Source: an uncultured Clostridia bacterium (lineage in GTDB: Bacteria; Bacillota; Clostridia; UMGS1810). Taken from it: DNA of 41,173 bases. A model generated the notes under the pieces. It was not told the DNA's origin, did no database searches, and worked only from the letters and a program-made list of their open reading frames with translations. Every line of letters begins with the position of its first letter. Within the stretch, counting starts at the first letter, position 1. Of this stretch, positions 7,579 through 15,807 are shown one piece after another. The position numbers were made by a program, and so were the translations under genes. The stretch lies in assembly GCA_934463115.1 (NCBI GenBank), contig CAKSIN010000020.1:1-41173 (forward strand), given 5' to 3'.

Positions 7579-8862
7579 CTAAATGATTTTTGATATATTG
7601 TACTGACTGCCTGTGTACATAAAATTCTGAACAAACGGTCGCATAAAATTCCAATATCCGCCTCCGCGCAAATTGTATTTATCAATAATTTTAAATTTCT
7701 CCGCAATACTTCGAACGTCTTCAAACCACACAACATGTTTGATTCCATCCTCGGCATAATACTCAAAATACGGCGATTTGGCTGTATCGTCATACTCTAT
7801 CTGCGAACCGTAGCGTGCCGCAATGCGAATCGCGTCCTCGTTGCCTATACCCCTTGCACGCGTTGAGCCTTTAACAAAAGGAAGCTGCCAGTCATATGCA
7901 TAGTTCGGTATGCCCATAAATATCTTTCGGTTGTCTATCTCGCTCACAGCATATTCCACAACTTTTTCAACCTTATCAGCAGGAGCAACAGCCATCGGCG
8001 GACCATAGGTATATCCCCATTCGTATGTCATAATCAAAACGGTATCTGCCACAGCGCCGAGCGCAGCATAATCATGTCCTTCGTATAATGTTCCCGGCTG
8101 AGACGCTGATGTTTTCGGGGCAAGATCAATATTAACCGAAAAACCTTCTTTATGCATCATACTCACTGTATTTCTCACAAATTCCGAGTACGCGTCGCGG
8201 TCTTCGGAATTTACATATTCAAAATCAAGGTCAATTCCCATGTAACCTTTTCGTTTCATAGTTTCAATACAATTGCTGATAACCTTGTTTTGCAAAGCGA
8301 GGTCGTTAAACATTTTTGCAGACAGTGAGCTGCTGAAATTTCCGTCCTGCGTAAGCGATGTAAGAAGCATATACGGTGCCGTACTGTTGGCATAGCACTT
8401 TTTTATCAACGTCGAATCGTCGATAGTAATGAGCGAACCGTCCTCGCGGAAACCATATCCGAAAATTGCGCATGCCGTTGCATACGGAAGTGCGCGCAAA
8501 ATAACCTGATCACTGACTCTCGGATATACATACCCGTAGATTTGTATGTTTTTTTGAGCGTCGTCGGTATATTCAAGTACAATTGTCTGTCCGGGATAAA
8601 CCGTGGAATTTACTGTTAAGTTTGAATTCCGCATAATAAGTTCGGACAGCGAAATACCGTTCATACGAGCTATTTTATCCAACGTGTCACCGATTTGAAC
8701 CGTATAAGTTTTCTTTGGAACAAGAATCAGCAGTGCCTGACCGACAATAAGGTACGGCAAATCGTACAGGTTATTGACGGCAGCAATAATATTTTCGGTC
8801 ACACCGTGCATTTGTGCAATGGAATAAATTGTTTCGTTTTGCTTGACAACGTGAATATACAT
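7579..8862 (-). CDS. LysM-LysM-GH18 spore peptidoglycan N-acetylglucosaminidase (SleL/YaaH type)
   Basis: 427 residues from the ATG at 8862, chosen because AAGGTGAG lies seven bases upstream; an upstream GTG would overlap that site. Two LysM repeats (residues 2-50, MYIHVVKQNETIYSIAQMHG, and 51-97, TYTVQIGDTLDKIARMNG) are followed by a GH18 barrel (about 105-420) with the catalytic motif GIDLDFEYV (D211, D213, catalytic E215). The order and absence of a signal peptide match Bacillus SleL/YaaH, a cortical fragment lytic enzyme packed in the spore coat that acts at germination. Its stop faces tspO. The upstream neighbour encodes another glycan hydrolase-like protein. A spore role fits the sigG gene in this window. 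Confidence in family is high, in the spore role moderate. Confidence 0.88.
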   Translation of the reverse strand: MYIHVVKQNETIYSIAQMHGVTENIIAAVNNLYDLPYLIVGQALLILVPKKTYTVQIGDTLDKIARMNGISLSELIMRNSNLTVNSTVYPGQTIVLEYTDDAQKNIQIYGYVYPRVSDQVILRALPYATACAIFGYGFREDGSLITIDDSTLIKKCYANSTAPYMLLTSLTQDGNFSSSLSAKMFNDLALQNKVISNCIETMKRKGYMGIDLDFEYVNSEDRDAYSEFVRNTVSMMHKEGFSVNIDLAPKTSASQPGTLYEGHDYAALGAVADTVLIMTYEWGYTYGPPMAVAPADKVEKVVEYAVSEIDNRKIFMGIPNYAYDWQLPFVKGSTRARGIGNEDAIRIAARYGSQIEYDDTAKSPYFEYYAEDGIKHVVWFEDVRSIAEKFKIIDKYNLRGGGYWNFMRPFVQNFMYTGSQYNISKII

Positions 8863-8914
8863 ACACACTCTCACCTTTTCTTTTTTTGTGTATTATATTC
8901 AGATAACTGCAATG

Positions 8915-10435
8915 TTATGATGATTTTACATATACCTCACGCTTGTCACCATTCCATTCCACGTCAAATTCAAAGGCTTCGGAAACCGCGCGAAGAGGAA
9001 TATACATTCTGTCGCCGTATATATATGCCGGTGAATCAAGCGACTTTTTCGCACCGTTTACAATCAGATTGCCGCTGCCGACCGTAACGGCAACAGTTAT
9101 ATTATTTAATTTACCCGATGCTGTGCCGGTTGTTGCGTCCCAATCCACAGATGCACCGAGCGATTCAAATACAGCCCGCATCGGAACCATTGTGCGGTCA
9201 TTTGTAATTTGCACCGGTGTATCCGAAATAATTTTTTTGCCGTTTACATAAATGTCTATAGGTTTTTCATATTTTTTAGATATGATATTTTGCAAATTTG
9301 CATCAGACAAAATCATTTTCAGTCTGAAATGAATTTCTCCGCTTATATCTTCGGATGCTTTATTATACTCCATCTGCCGTGCTATTTCGCTGCCGCCATA
9401 CCACGGAGATGATACTTTGGCATCTACACTTCTGTAATCCGCAAGTCCGATATATAATTTAACATTGGTTCCGCGGCATACATCGTTCCACCAGTTTGCA
9501 AGTATTCCGTAATCGGCAATTGAAAATCCGAATTCCCAATATATCTGAGGCGCAATATAGTCTATCATTCCGTCCTTAACCCATTTGCGCGAGTCGGCAT
9601 ACAAATCTGTGTACGATGATTTTCCGCGCGTATCGCTGCCTAAAGGATTCGATGACTTGTTATCCCATATTCCGGACGGGCTGATTCCGAAAACAATATT
9701 CTTTCCGCTTGTATGCACAATGTCCTGTATTCCTCTTATAAGCATGTTGACATTTTCACGCCGCCAATCGCCTATATCGGCGAAATTCTGCGGATTATAC
9801 ACTGCAAACTGTTCACTGTCGTTAAAATCTGTTCCGGGATAAAAGTAGTCGTCCATATGTATACCGTCAATGTCATATGAGCCGATAAGCTCCGATACAC
9901 CGTTCAGAACAAGCTGTCTGACTTCCGGTATAGCCGGGTTATAATAATAATTCCCGTCCGAATATTTAACAACCCATTCCGGGTGCAAAACCGCCGGATT
10001 GTCTGCTGATAAAGTCGAAAAGTCCGTATCCTTACTTCTGGTGATTTTGTACGGATTAATCCATGCATGCAATTGTATTGAGTTTTCATGACATTTTTTT
10101 ATCCAGTATGCAAGCGGATCAAAATTATTTGTCGGCGCTTTTCCGCATTCACCGGTAAGATATCGGCTCCACGGGAAATATTTTGACGGATATATAGCGT
10201 CGCTGTTTGGTCTTACCTGCAGAAAGACGGCGTTAAAACCGAGCCGCTTACACTCGGAAACCTGCAAATCAATTTCGGCGGCAAGTGTTGCCGAGTCTGC
10301 TGTTGCCTTTGACGGAAAGTCAAGGTTATACACGGTCGATACCCAAACACCGCGAAGTTCGTCTGTTTTTGCATATGCAGTTTTCGCAAAAGCTGATATC
10401 AGCAATACAAATACTAAAGCAATAAATTTCTTCAT
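8915..10435 (-). CDS. Secreted GHL10 (DUF187, YngK/DigH-like) glycosidase with copper-amine-oxidase-like N-terminal domain repeat
   Basis: 506 residues with a clear signal peptide (MKKFIALVFVLLISAFAKTAYA, cleavage near residue 22). The domain at about 26-385 is the glycosyl-hydrolase-like 10 family: ELRGVWVSTVYNLDFPS, the ..AVFLQVRPNSDAIYPS strand, LHAWINPYK, GIHMDDYFYP, FGISPSGIWDN and IDYIAPQIYWEFG are all family landmarks. The E. coli member DigH (YddW) is known to cut denuded peptidoglycan strands, which makes a wall substrate plausible here. Residues ~395-505 (NGKKIISDTPVQITNDRTMVPMRAVFESLG... YIPLRAVSEAFEFDVEWNG) are the copper-amine-oxidase-N-like domain (PF07833), common on clostridial surface proteins. 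Start ATG has GGGAGA upstream. It lies just behind a terminator and 52 bases before the GH18 gene, so the two may be co-transcribed. Confidence 0.88.
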   Translation of the reverse strand: MKKFIALVFVLLISAFAKTAYAKTDELRGVWVSTVYNLDFPSKATADSATLAAEIDLQVSECKRLGFNAVFLQVRPNSDAIYPSKYFPWSRYLTGECGKAPTNNFDPLAYWIKKCHENSIQLHAWINPYKITRSKDTDFSTLSADNPAVLHPEWVVKYSDGNYYYNPAIPEVRQLVLNGVSELIGSYDIDGIHMDDYFYPGTDFNDSEQFAVYNPQNFADIGDWRRENVNMLIRGIQDIVHTSGKNIVFGISPSGIWDNKSSNPLGSDTRGKSSYTDLYADSRKWVKDGMIDYIAPQIYWEFGFSIADYGILANWWNDVCRGTNVKLYIGLADYRSVDAKVSSPWYGGSEIARQMEYNKASEDISGEIHFRLKMILSDANLQNIISKKYEKPIDIYVNGKKIISDTPVQITNDRTMVPMRAVFESLGASVDWDATTGTASGKLNNITVAVTVGSGNLIVNGAKKSLDSPAYIYGDRMYIPLRAVSEAFEFDVEWNGDKREVYVKSS

Positions 10436-10459
10436 AATTTAATTTCTCCCAAAATAACA

Positions 10460-10498
10460 GGGATGCAAAAACAAAGTTCAGAACATTTTTTGCATCCC
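10460..10498 (-). terminator. Terminator of the cysE-tktC operon
   Basis: A 12-bp stem, GGGATGCAAAAA paired with TTTTTTGCATCCC (one extra T), with a 14-nt loop. Minus-strand transcripts leave the stem into TGTTATTTT, a T-rich but interrupted tract. It sits between the tktC stop (10526) and the GHL10 start (10435). Confidence 0.6.
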
Positions 10499-10525
10499 CG
10501 ATGTCAGATATATTGATTTCCGATA

Positions 10526-11467
10526 TTATTTTTTATTTATAACTTTTTTTGCAGCTGCAACAATATCATCGGCTGTAAGACCGTAATCTTTCAAAAGCTG
10601 TGCCGGAACGCCGGATTTTCCGAATTTATCACGCACACCGACGCGCTCCATCGGAACGGGGCATTCTTCACACAAAACCTCTGCAACGGCGCTTCCGAGT
10701 CCGCCTATAATATTATGTTCTTCACATGTTACAATTGCCCCGGTTTCTGCTGCTGCTTTAGAAATTATTTCGCGGTCAATCGGTTTTATGGTATGAATAT
10801 TGATAACTCTTGCGCTGATACCGTCTTTTTCAAGCATTTTTTTCGCTTCGAGTGCATCGGCGACAAGAAGTCCGGTTGCAATAATCGTTACATCCGATCC
10901 GTCCTTAAGCTCAACCCCCTTGCCAAGCTCAAATTTGTATGTCGATTCATCATATATAACCGGAACACCAAGCCGTCCGAATCTGAGGTATACCGGACCG
11001 TTGTGTTTAACAGCCGCCTCAACGGCAGCCTGAGCCTCTACATCATCTGCCGGGTTAATGATAACCATATTCGGGATTGTGCGCATAATTCCGATGTCTT
11101 CAAGGCACTGGTGCGTCGCTCCGTCCTCGCCTACAGATATTCCGGCATGTGTAGCGCCGATTTTAACATTGAGGTTTGGGTAACAAACAGAGTTTCTTAT
11201 CTGTTCAAAAGCACGTCCTGCCGCAAACATTGCAAATGAGCTTGCAAACACAATCTTTCCGCATGATGCAAGTCCTGCGGCCGTGCTTATCATATTTTGT
11301 TCGGCAATGCCCATATTTATAAAACGCTCAGGAAATTTTTTCTTAAATACTTCTGTTTTGGTAGATTTTGAAAGATCGGCATCCAACACAACAATGTCAT
11401 ATTCTTCTCCGAGCCTTGCAAGTGCATTTCCGTATGATTCTCTTGTAGCAATTTTCTTGTCTGACAT
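10526..11467 (-). CDS. Transketolase, C-terminal subunit (pyrimidine-binding and C domains)
   Basis: 313 residues, half of a split transketolase. Residues 1-170 are the pyrimidine-binding domain, with the cofactor-activating glutamate in MGIAEQNMI, ATHAGISVGEDGATHQCLEDIGIMRTIPNM and the NPAD strand. Residues ~190-310 form the C-terminal transketolase domain (IIATGLLVADALEAKKML, VINIHTIKPIDREII, VTCEEHNIIGGLGSAVAE). Pairs with the N-terminal subunit to move two-carbon ketol units in the non-oxidative pentose phosphate pathway using thiamine diphosphate. Its ATG overlaps the stop of the upstream subunit by one base (TAATG), with GGAGG inside the upstream gene: translational coupling that fits 1:1 subunit synthesis. 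A terminator follows. DXP synthase is excluded by length and by the split. Confidence 0.95.
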   Translation of the reverse strand: MSDKKIATRESYGNALARLGEEYDIVVLDADLSKSTKTEVFKKKFPERFINMGIAEQNMISTAAGLASCGKIVFASSFAMFAAGRAFEQIRNSVCYPNLNVKIGATHAGISVGEDGATHQCLEDIGIMRTIPNMVIINPADDVEAQAAVEAAVKHNGPVYLRFGRLGVPVIYDESTYKFELGKGVELKDGSDVTIIATGLLVADALEAKKMLEKDGISARVINIHTIKPIDREIISKAAAETGAIVTCEEHNIIGGLGSAVAEVLCEECPVPMERVGVRDKFGKSGVPAQLLKDYGLTADDIVAAAKKVINKK

Positions 11468-12306
11468 TATTTTTGTGCCTCCAGTTCGCTGATTTTTTCA
11501 TCGAGTTCCTTTATTGCTGCCTCGTACTGTTCATCATTCGGTGCACTTCCGTGCCACGAAGCAACGTTTTCCATAAACGAAACACCCTTACCCTTAATAC
11601 TTTTCGCAATAACTGCTGTCGGTTTGCCCTTGCATTCTTTTGCAGCTTTAAGTGCGGATTTTATCTGCTTAATATCGTGGGCATTAATCGTAATTGCATT
11701 CCACCCGAAAGCTTCAAATTTTTTATCGAGCGGAGTCGGGTTCATAACATCGGTTATATTTCCATCTATCTGCAAACCGTTGAAATCAACAAATGCAACA
11801 AGATTGTCCAATTTATAGTGAGGGGCAAACATTGCAGCTTCCCACACCTGACCTTCCTCACATTCACCGTCGCCGAGTATCGTATATACTCTGTAATCCT
11901 TTCCGTCAAGCTTTGCAGCGAGCGCCATACCGTTTGCAGCGCAAATTCCCTGACCGAGAGAACCGGTTGACATGTCAACTCCGGGAATATGCTTCATGTC
12001 GGGGTGTCCCTGCAGGTAACTGTCCGCACGGCGGAGTGTCGGGATATCTTCTTTTGGAAAATAACCTTTTTCTGCAAGAGCTCCGTACAATGCCGGTGCA
12101 CAATGACCTTTTGAAAGAACAAATCTGTCTCTGTCGGGATTATGCGGATCGAACGGATTTACACGCATTTCGTCAAAATACAAAACCGAAAGCATATCCG
12201 CTATCGAGAGTGAACCGCCCGGATGCCCGGATTTTGCGGCATGTACACCCGTTAACGCATGCTTGCGTATCTTGTAAGCAACAATTTCCAATTCAATGTT
12301 ATTCAT
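11467..12306 (-). CDS. Transketolase, N-terminal (thiamine diphosphate-binding) subunit
   Basis: 279 residues. Shows the N-terminal landmarks AAKSGHPGGSLSIADMLSVLYF, DRFVLSKGHCAPALYGAL, GQGICAANGMALAAK, and the TPP/Mg2+ motif running from GDGECEEG (about residue 145) to VAFVDFNGLQ. Length is the norm for split transketolases of Firmicutes and archaea. Cytosolic, acts as a heterotetramer with the following subunit. The upstream site is weak: a GGGGG run about nine bases before the ATG. It starts 23 bases after mrnC, so it is part of the cysE-cysS-mrnC operon with no separate promoter visible. Confidence 0.95.
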   Translation of the reverse strand: MNNIELEIVAYKIRKHALTGVHAAKSGHPGGSLSIADMLSVLYFDEMRVNPFDPHNPDRDRFVLSKGHCAPALYGALAEKGYFPKEDIPTLRRADSYLQGHPDMKHIPGVDMSTGSLGQGICAANGMALAAKLDGKDYRVYTILGDGECEEGQVWEAAMFAPHYKLDNLVAFVDFNGLQIDGNITDVMNPTPLDKKFEAFGWNAITINAHDIKQIKSALKAAKECKGKPTAVIAKSIKGKGVSFMENVASWHGSAPNDEQYEAAIKELDEKISELEAQK

Positions 12307-12329
12307 ACAACTTTGCCCCCATGTTTAAT

Positions 12330-12746
12330 TTATTGTTTGTCCTCATTATCAATGCGAAAAGCAATATTTATAAGTTCATTAATCCTGTCATAGGATTTTT
12401 TTATAAACAAAAACCCCACAAGCGCTTCCAAACCCGTTGCACGCCTGTAATCAACAATATCGGCATTTTTTGCCGAGGTATGAGAATGAGCGTTTCTGCC
12501 GCGTTTGTATACTGAAAGTTCTTCATCTGAAAGAAAAGGTTCCAACACGTTCATTATTCGGCTTTGTGCCTGTGCGCTGACATATTTTGTTGCGGCGCGG
12601 TGAAGTTTGTTTACCGGCATATTTGCGCGGTTCAAAACATATGCTCTCACAAACACTTCGTAAACGGCGTCGCCGATATACGCAAGCGCGAGAGGAGAAA
12701 TGCTGCCGGGATTTGTATCTTTCAGATACGGAAATTCGTAATCCAT
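12330..12746 (-). CDS. mrnC: Mini-ribonuclease III (MrnC)
   Basis: 138 residues, only the catalytic RNase III domain with no double-stranded RNA-binding domain. Landmarks: SPLALAYIGDAVYEVFVR (catalytic aspartate), KYVSAQAQSRIM, RGRNAHSHTSAKNADIVDYRRATGLEALVGFLF (second acidic site). Known role in Bacillus: maturation of 23S rRNA precursor. It follows cysS by seven bases, the conserved cysS-mrnC (yazC) order of Firmicutes. No strong ribosome binding site is visible; AAGAGAG lies rather far upstream within the end of cysS, so coupling to cysS translation is likely. Confidence 0.95.
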   Translation of the reverse strand: MDYEFPYLKDTNPGSISPLALAYIGDAVYEVFVRAYVLNRANMPVNKLHRAATKYVSAQAQSRIMNVLEPFLSDEELSVYKRGRNAHSHTSAKNADIVDYRRATGLEALVGFLFIKKSYDRINELINIAFRIDNEDKQ

Positions 12747-12753
12747 ACTATCA

Positions 12754-14154
12754 TCATACTCTCTTCCATTTTACACCCTGACGTGTATCCTCAAGAATAA
12801 TGCCGTTTGACTTAAGCATATCCCGTATTTCGTCGGCACGTGCAAAATTCTTTGATTTTCTTGCTTCATTTCTTTCCTCTATAAGCTTTTCAATATCGTC
12901 ATCAAGGAAATCTTTTTTCTCCGAAATGTCTATTCCCAGCACACCCGAAAGCTCACCTATAAGATTCAATGCAGCCTTTATATCTCCGGCACTGCTGTTT
13001 TCATTCAGCGATACATTTGCAAATTTAACCAAGTCAAAAATAGCGGATATAGCGTCTGCCGTGTTCAGGTCATCATCCATTGCGTCAATAAAGCTTTGTC
13101 TGAATTTATTCAGCTCATTTTCAAACGATTCGGATGCGGCGGTGCACTCGGCATCCGAATCCATTCCCAAAAGCAAAAATTCAAGATTGGACGCACAAGT
13201 TGTTATTCTCTCCAATCCCGCTTTTGCCTGACACAAAAGGTCATGGCTGAAGTTTATCGGGTTTCTGTAGTGAGCACTAAGCATAAAAAAGCGGATAACG
13301 GGATAATCAAATTCTTTTGCAACATCTCTTACCGTAAAGAAGTTGTTGAGGGATTTGCTCATCTTTTTGTTATCTACATTTATGTAGCCGTTATGAAGCC
13401 AGTAGTGCGCGAACGGAACTCCGTTTGCACATTCGCTCTGCGCTATTTCGTTTTCATGATGCGGAAAAATAAGATCCTGGCCGCCCGAATGAATATCTAT
13501 GGTCTTTCCGAGGTATTTGTTTGCCATTGCGCTGCACTCTATGTGCCAACCCGGTCTGCCCTCACCCCAGGGGCTCTGCCACGAAGGTTCGCCGTCTTTT
13601 TTTGCTTTCCATACGGCAAAATCCATTGGATCCTCTTTGTCTGTTCCGACTTCAATTCTTGCGCCGGCTTCAAGGTTTTCCAAAGGCTGGTGCGACAATT
13701 TTCCATACTCTGCAAATTTCTTTACTCTGAAATAAACATCTCCGTTTACAACGTATGCGTAACCTTTGTCAACAAGTTTTTTTATTATATCAATTATCGC
13801 GTCTATATTCTCCGTTGCACGGGGATGAACCGTAGCTTCTTTTATACCCAGGCCATGCGAATCGGTAAAATATTCGGCAATAAACCTTTCCGCAAGTTCT
13901 TTTACCGTTATTCCTTCCTCATTTGCACGTTTAATCATTTTGTCATCTATATCGGTGAAATTCTGAACAAAATCGACTTCGTATCCGCGATATTCAAAAT
14001 AACGTCTCAATGTGTCGAATATGATAAACGGACGAGCATTTCCTATATGAAAATAGTTATATACCGTAGGACCGCATGAATACATTTTAACTTTGTTTTC
14101 TTCGATAGGAACAAATTCTTCCTTTTTTCGTGTTAGCGTATTATATAACTTCAT
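12754..14154 (-). CDS. cysS: Cysteinyl-tRNA synthetase
   Basis: 466 residues, the family norm. Class I motifs: HIGN in TVYNYFHIGNARPF (residues ~30-43), KMSKS in NVDNKKMSKSLNNF (~266), zinc ligands in MYSCGPT, GWHIECSAM and DLIFPHHENE. The C-terminal anticodon-binding region with the DALR-type helical bundle and EERNEARKSKNFARADEIRD is present. Charges tRNA-Cys in the cytosol. Its ATG overlaps the cysE stop by four bases (ATGA). I looked for a T-box leader upstream of the operon and found none. Confidence 0.98.
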   Translation of the reverse strand: MKLYNTLTRKKEEFVPIEENKVKMYSCGPTVYNYFHIGNARPFIIFDTLRRYFEYRGYEVDFVQNFTDIDDKMIKRANEEGITVKELAERFIAEYFTDSHGLGIKEATVHPRATENIDAIIDIIKKLVDKGYAYVVNGDVYFRVKKFAEYGKLSHQPLENLEAGARIEVGTDKEDPMDFAVWKAKKDGEPSWQSPWGEGRPGWHIECSAMANKYLGKTIDIHSGGQDLIFPHHENEIAQSECANGVPFAHYWLHNGYINVDNKKMSKSLNNFFTVRDVAKEFDYPVIRFFMLSAHYRNPINFSHDLLCQAKAGLERITTCASNLEFLLLGMDSDAECTAASESFENELNKFRQSFIDAMDDDLNTADAISAIFDLVKFANVSLNENSSAGDIKAALNLIGELSGVLGIDISEKKDFLDDDIEKLIEERNEARKSKNFARADEIRDMLKSNGIILEDTRQGVKWKRV

Positions 14155-14849
14155 GAATTATTCTCCTCCGTTTGTATCTTCTTTTCCAAATCGTGAATCA
14201 GCTTGTGAAGTCTGCAAAATTCCTGACTCGTCGGATCCGGGATATGAATCTGATCCAAATCCGTTTCCGGATGAACACGTTTATCGTTCAGCTTGACAAT
14301 GCGCGCCGGTACTCCGACACATGTTGAGTTATCCGGCACCTCCGACAGTACAACGGCATTTGCCGCAACCTTTGAATTATCGCCGACTCTGAACGGTCCG
14401 AGAACCTTCGCTCCGCAGCCAATCATAACATTGTTTCCTAGTGTCGGGTGTCTCTTGCCTTTATCTTTTCCGGTTCCGCCAAGTGTGACGTTCTGATATA
14501 TAGTGCAGTTGTCCCCTATCTCGGCAGTCTCGCCGATAACCGTTCCCATTCCGTGGTCAATAAACAGTCCTTTGCCTATTTTTGCTCCGGGATGAATTTC
14601 TATCCCTGTAAAAAAGCGTGACAGTTGTGATATAAGCCTTGCAACAAAGAACATCCTGTGTTTATAGAAAAAGTGCGCATAGCGATAGCTCACAACGGCA
14701 TGCAAACCGGGATACAGCAGCATTACCTCTGCATAATTGCGCGCTGCCGGATCTCTCTGGCGGAAGTTTGTCATTTCCTTTGGTGCAACCGCAAAAAACA
14801 AAACCATCCATAAAATTATGATTGCCAAAATTATGTATACAATAATCAT
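14151..14849 (-). CDS. cysE: Serine O-acetyltransferase with N-terminal membrane helix
   Basis: 232 residues from the ATG at 14849, which has GGAGG five bases upstream; a TTG further up would begin inside that site. Residues 2-22 form a strongly hydrophobic helix (MIIVYIILAIIILWMVLFF), unusual for this normally soluble enzyme. Then the family body: RDPAARNYAEVMLLYPGLHAVVSYRYAHFFY, and left-handed beta-helix hexapeptide repeats IEIHPGAKIGKGLFIDHGMGTVIGETAEIG split over residues ~85-115, with the catalytic histidine in DHGMG and later HPTLGNNVMIGCGAKVLGP. Makes O-acetylserine, the precursor of cysteine. First gene of cysE-cysS-mrnC-tkt; the pairing with cysS links cysteine supply and charging. 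Driven by a good promoter. Confidence 0.93.
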   Translation of the reverse strand: MIIVYIILAIIILWMVLFFAVAPKEMTNFRQRDPAARNYAEVMLLYPGLHAVVSYRYAHFFYKHRMFFVARLISQLSRFFTGIEIHPGAKIGKGLFIDHGMGTVIGETAEIGDNCTIYQNVTLGGTGKDKGKRHPTLGNNVMIGCGAKVLGPFRVGDNSKVAANAVVLSEVPDNSTCVGVPARIVKLNDKRVHPETDLDQIHIPDPTSQEFCRLHKLIHDLEKKIQTEENNS

Positions 14850-14875
14850 AGCTACCTCCAATCATACTATACACT

Positions 14876-14904
14876 ATTATATAATTTTTTTAGTAAAATT
14901 ACAA
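14876..14904 (-). promoter_or_regulatory. Sigma-A promoter of the cysE operon
   Basis: On the minus strand TTGTAA (14904-14899) and a perfect TATAAT (14881-14876) separated by 17 bp; the -10 ends 26 bases before the cysE ATG, leaving a very short leader. Confidence 0.65.
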
Positions 14905-14932
14905 CACTTTTTTGCAGTTTTATTAAAAAAGA

Positions 14933-14961
14933 TTGAATTTACATTAAATATATGATAAAAT
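14933..14961 (+). promoter_or_regulatory. Sigma-A promoter of the small cysteine-rich gene
   Basis: TTGAAT (14933-14938) and TAAAAT (14956-14961) separated by 17 bp, 34 bases before the ATG at 14996. It lies back to back with the cysE promoter. Confidence 0.6.
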
Positions 14962-14995
14962 GATAGTGACTTTATACGTTACGGAGGACAAAACG

Positions 14996-15208
14996 ATGAT
15001 ATATTCAGAAACCGAAAATCCCGAGTGTGTTATCTGCATACACGCAAAATCCGGCACAGCATCCGGTAATGTGACATGTGACATTAAGGGAACTGTACCG
15101 GAGGACTTTTGCTGTAAAAAATTTAAATACGACATTTTCAAAAGAAAAGTTCATCCGAAAAAAATGTTTTTGCAAAAGAACTTTTCAAAAGAAGATTTCG
15201 AAATATAA
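14996..15208 (+). CDS. Small cysteine-rich protein of unknown function, likely metal-binding
   Basis: 70 residues from ATG 14996, which has CGGAGG nine bases upstream and its own promoter. Five cysteines are arranged as ECVICIHAK, NVTCDIKG and EDFCCKKFKYD, i.e. CxxC, one central Cys, and a CC pair followed by a basic, aromatic tail (KKFKYDIFKRK). Similar short four-to-five-cysteine proteins ending in 'C.KF.YDp.KR' occur in Clostridia, to my recollection annotated as hypothetical. Seen: the cysteine pattern and the expression signals. Inferred: a zinc- or iron-sulfur-binding knuckle. No signal peptide or membrane helix. It is divergent from cysE, the cysteine synthesis gene, which may be chance. 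It ends five bases before the convergent engB stop. Confidence 0.8.
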   Translation: MIYSETENPECVICIHAKSGTASGNVTCDIKGTVPEDFCCKKFKYDIFKRKVHPKKMFLQKNFSKEDFEI

Positions 15209-15213
15209 ATACA

Positions 15214-15798
15214 TTACATAATCTCGCATTCAACATAATCCCAAAACATATCCGCGCCCTCTCCCGTTACGGCGGAAAAAGGAATTATAACGTCGTCGCC
15301 GTGCAGACCGAGTGTTGTAATCACACGTCTCATTGCGCCGTCACGTTCGGATTTTTTGAGTTTATCCACCTTTGACGCAACAACAACCGCCCTCGTGCAT
15401 ACCCCGCGGATAAAATTAAGCATCGTAATATCATCCGGAGTCGGGGCATGACGGCTGTCAACTATCAATACAACCTGCGTAAGAGTGCCGCGGGTGTTCA
15501 GATATGTGTCAATCATTTCTCCCCACTTTTTCTTTTCGGTTTTTGATACCTTTGCATATCCGTAGCCGGGAAGATCGACAAAATTCAGACAATTATCAAT
15601 ATTGTAGAAATTTATCGTTGCTGTCTTGCCCGGTTTGGAACTGGTTCTCGCCAGACTCTTTCTGCCGAGAACCTTGTTTATAAACGAAGACTTGCCTACA
15701 TTTGATCTCCCTGCAAATGCCAAATCCGGAAAATCTGTGTTGGGATATTGCTCTGCCTGTACGGCAGAAACGGTAAGTGATACATTATGAATATTCAT
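15214..15798 (-). CDS. engB: Ribosome biogenesis GTPase EngB (YsxC/YihA)
   Basis: 194 residues. GTPase motifs: G1 GRSNVGKS (30-37), the switch region KPGKTATINFYN, G3 DLPGYGYAKVS, G4 SKVDKL (the usual TKxD with serine in place of threonine) and G5 FSAVTGEG. Known role: assembly of the 50S ribosomal subunit; usually essential. It follows lon by nine bases, the widespread Firmicutes order lon-ysxC, and uses the lon promoter. Confidence 0.97.
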   Translation of the reverse strand: MNIHNVSLTVSAVQAEQYPNTDFPDLAFAGRSNVGKSSFINKVLGRKSLARTSSKPGKTATINFYNIDNCLNFVDLPGYGYAKVSKTEKKKWGEMIDTYLNTRGTLTQVVLIVDSRHAPTPDDITMLNFIRGVCTRAVVVASKVDKLKKSERDGAMRRVITTLGLHGDDVIIPFSAVTGEGADMFWDYVECEIM

Positions 15799-15807
15799 AC
15801 GTTTGTC

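Noticed and set aside
8908..8935. SigG-like promoter (GTATA, 16 bp, CATTGCA) upstream of the GH18 spore enzyme
   Set aside because: The -10 lacks the conserved TA ending and the element overlaps the end of the upstream gene; too weak to annotate without start mapping.
13096..14079. Long open frame (327 residues) on the plus strand across cysS
   Set aside because: It is antisense to a complete cysS with all class I synthetase motifs, has no ribosome site and no recognisable domain.
14850..14935. Possible T-box or other cysteine-responsive leader before cysE-cysS
   Set aside because: Only about 20 transcribed bases fit between the promoter and cysE; there is no room for a T-box and no such motif.
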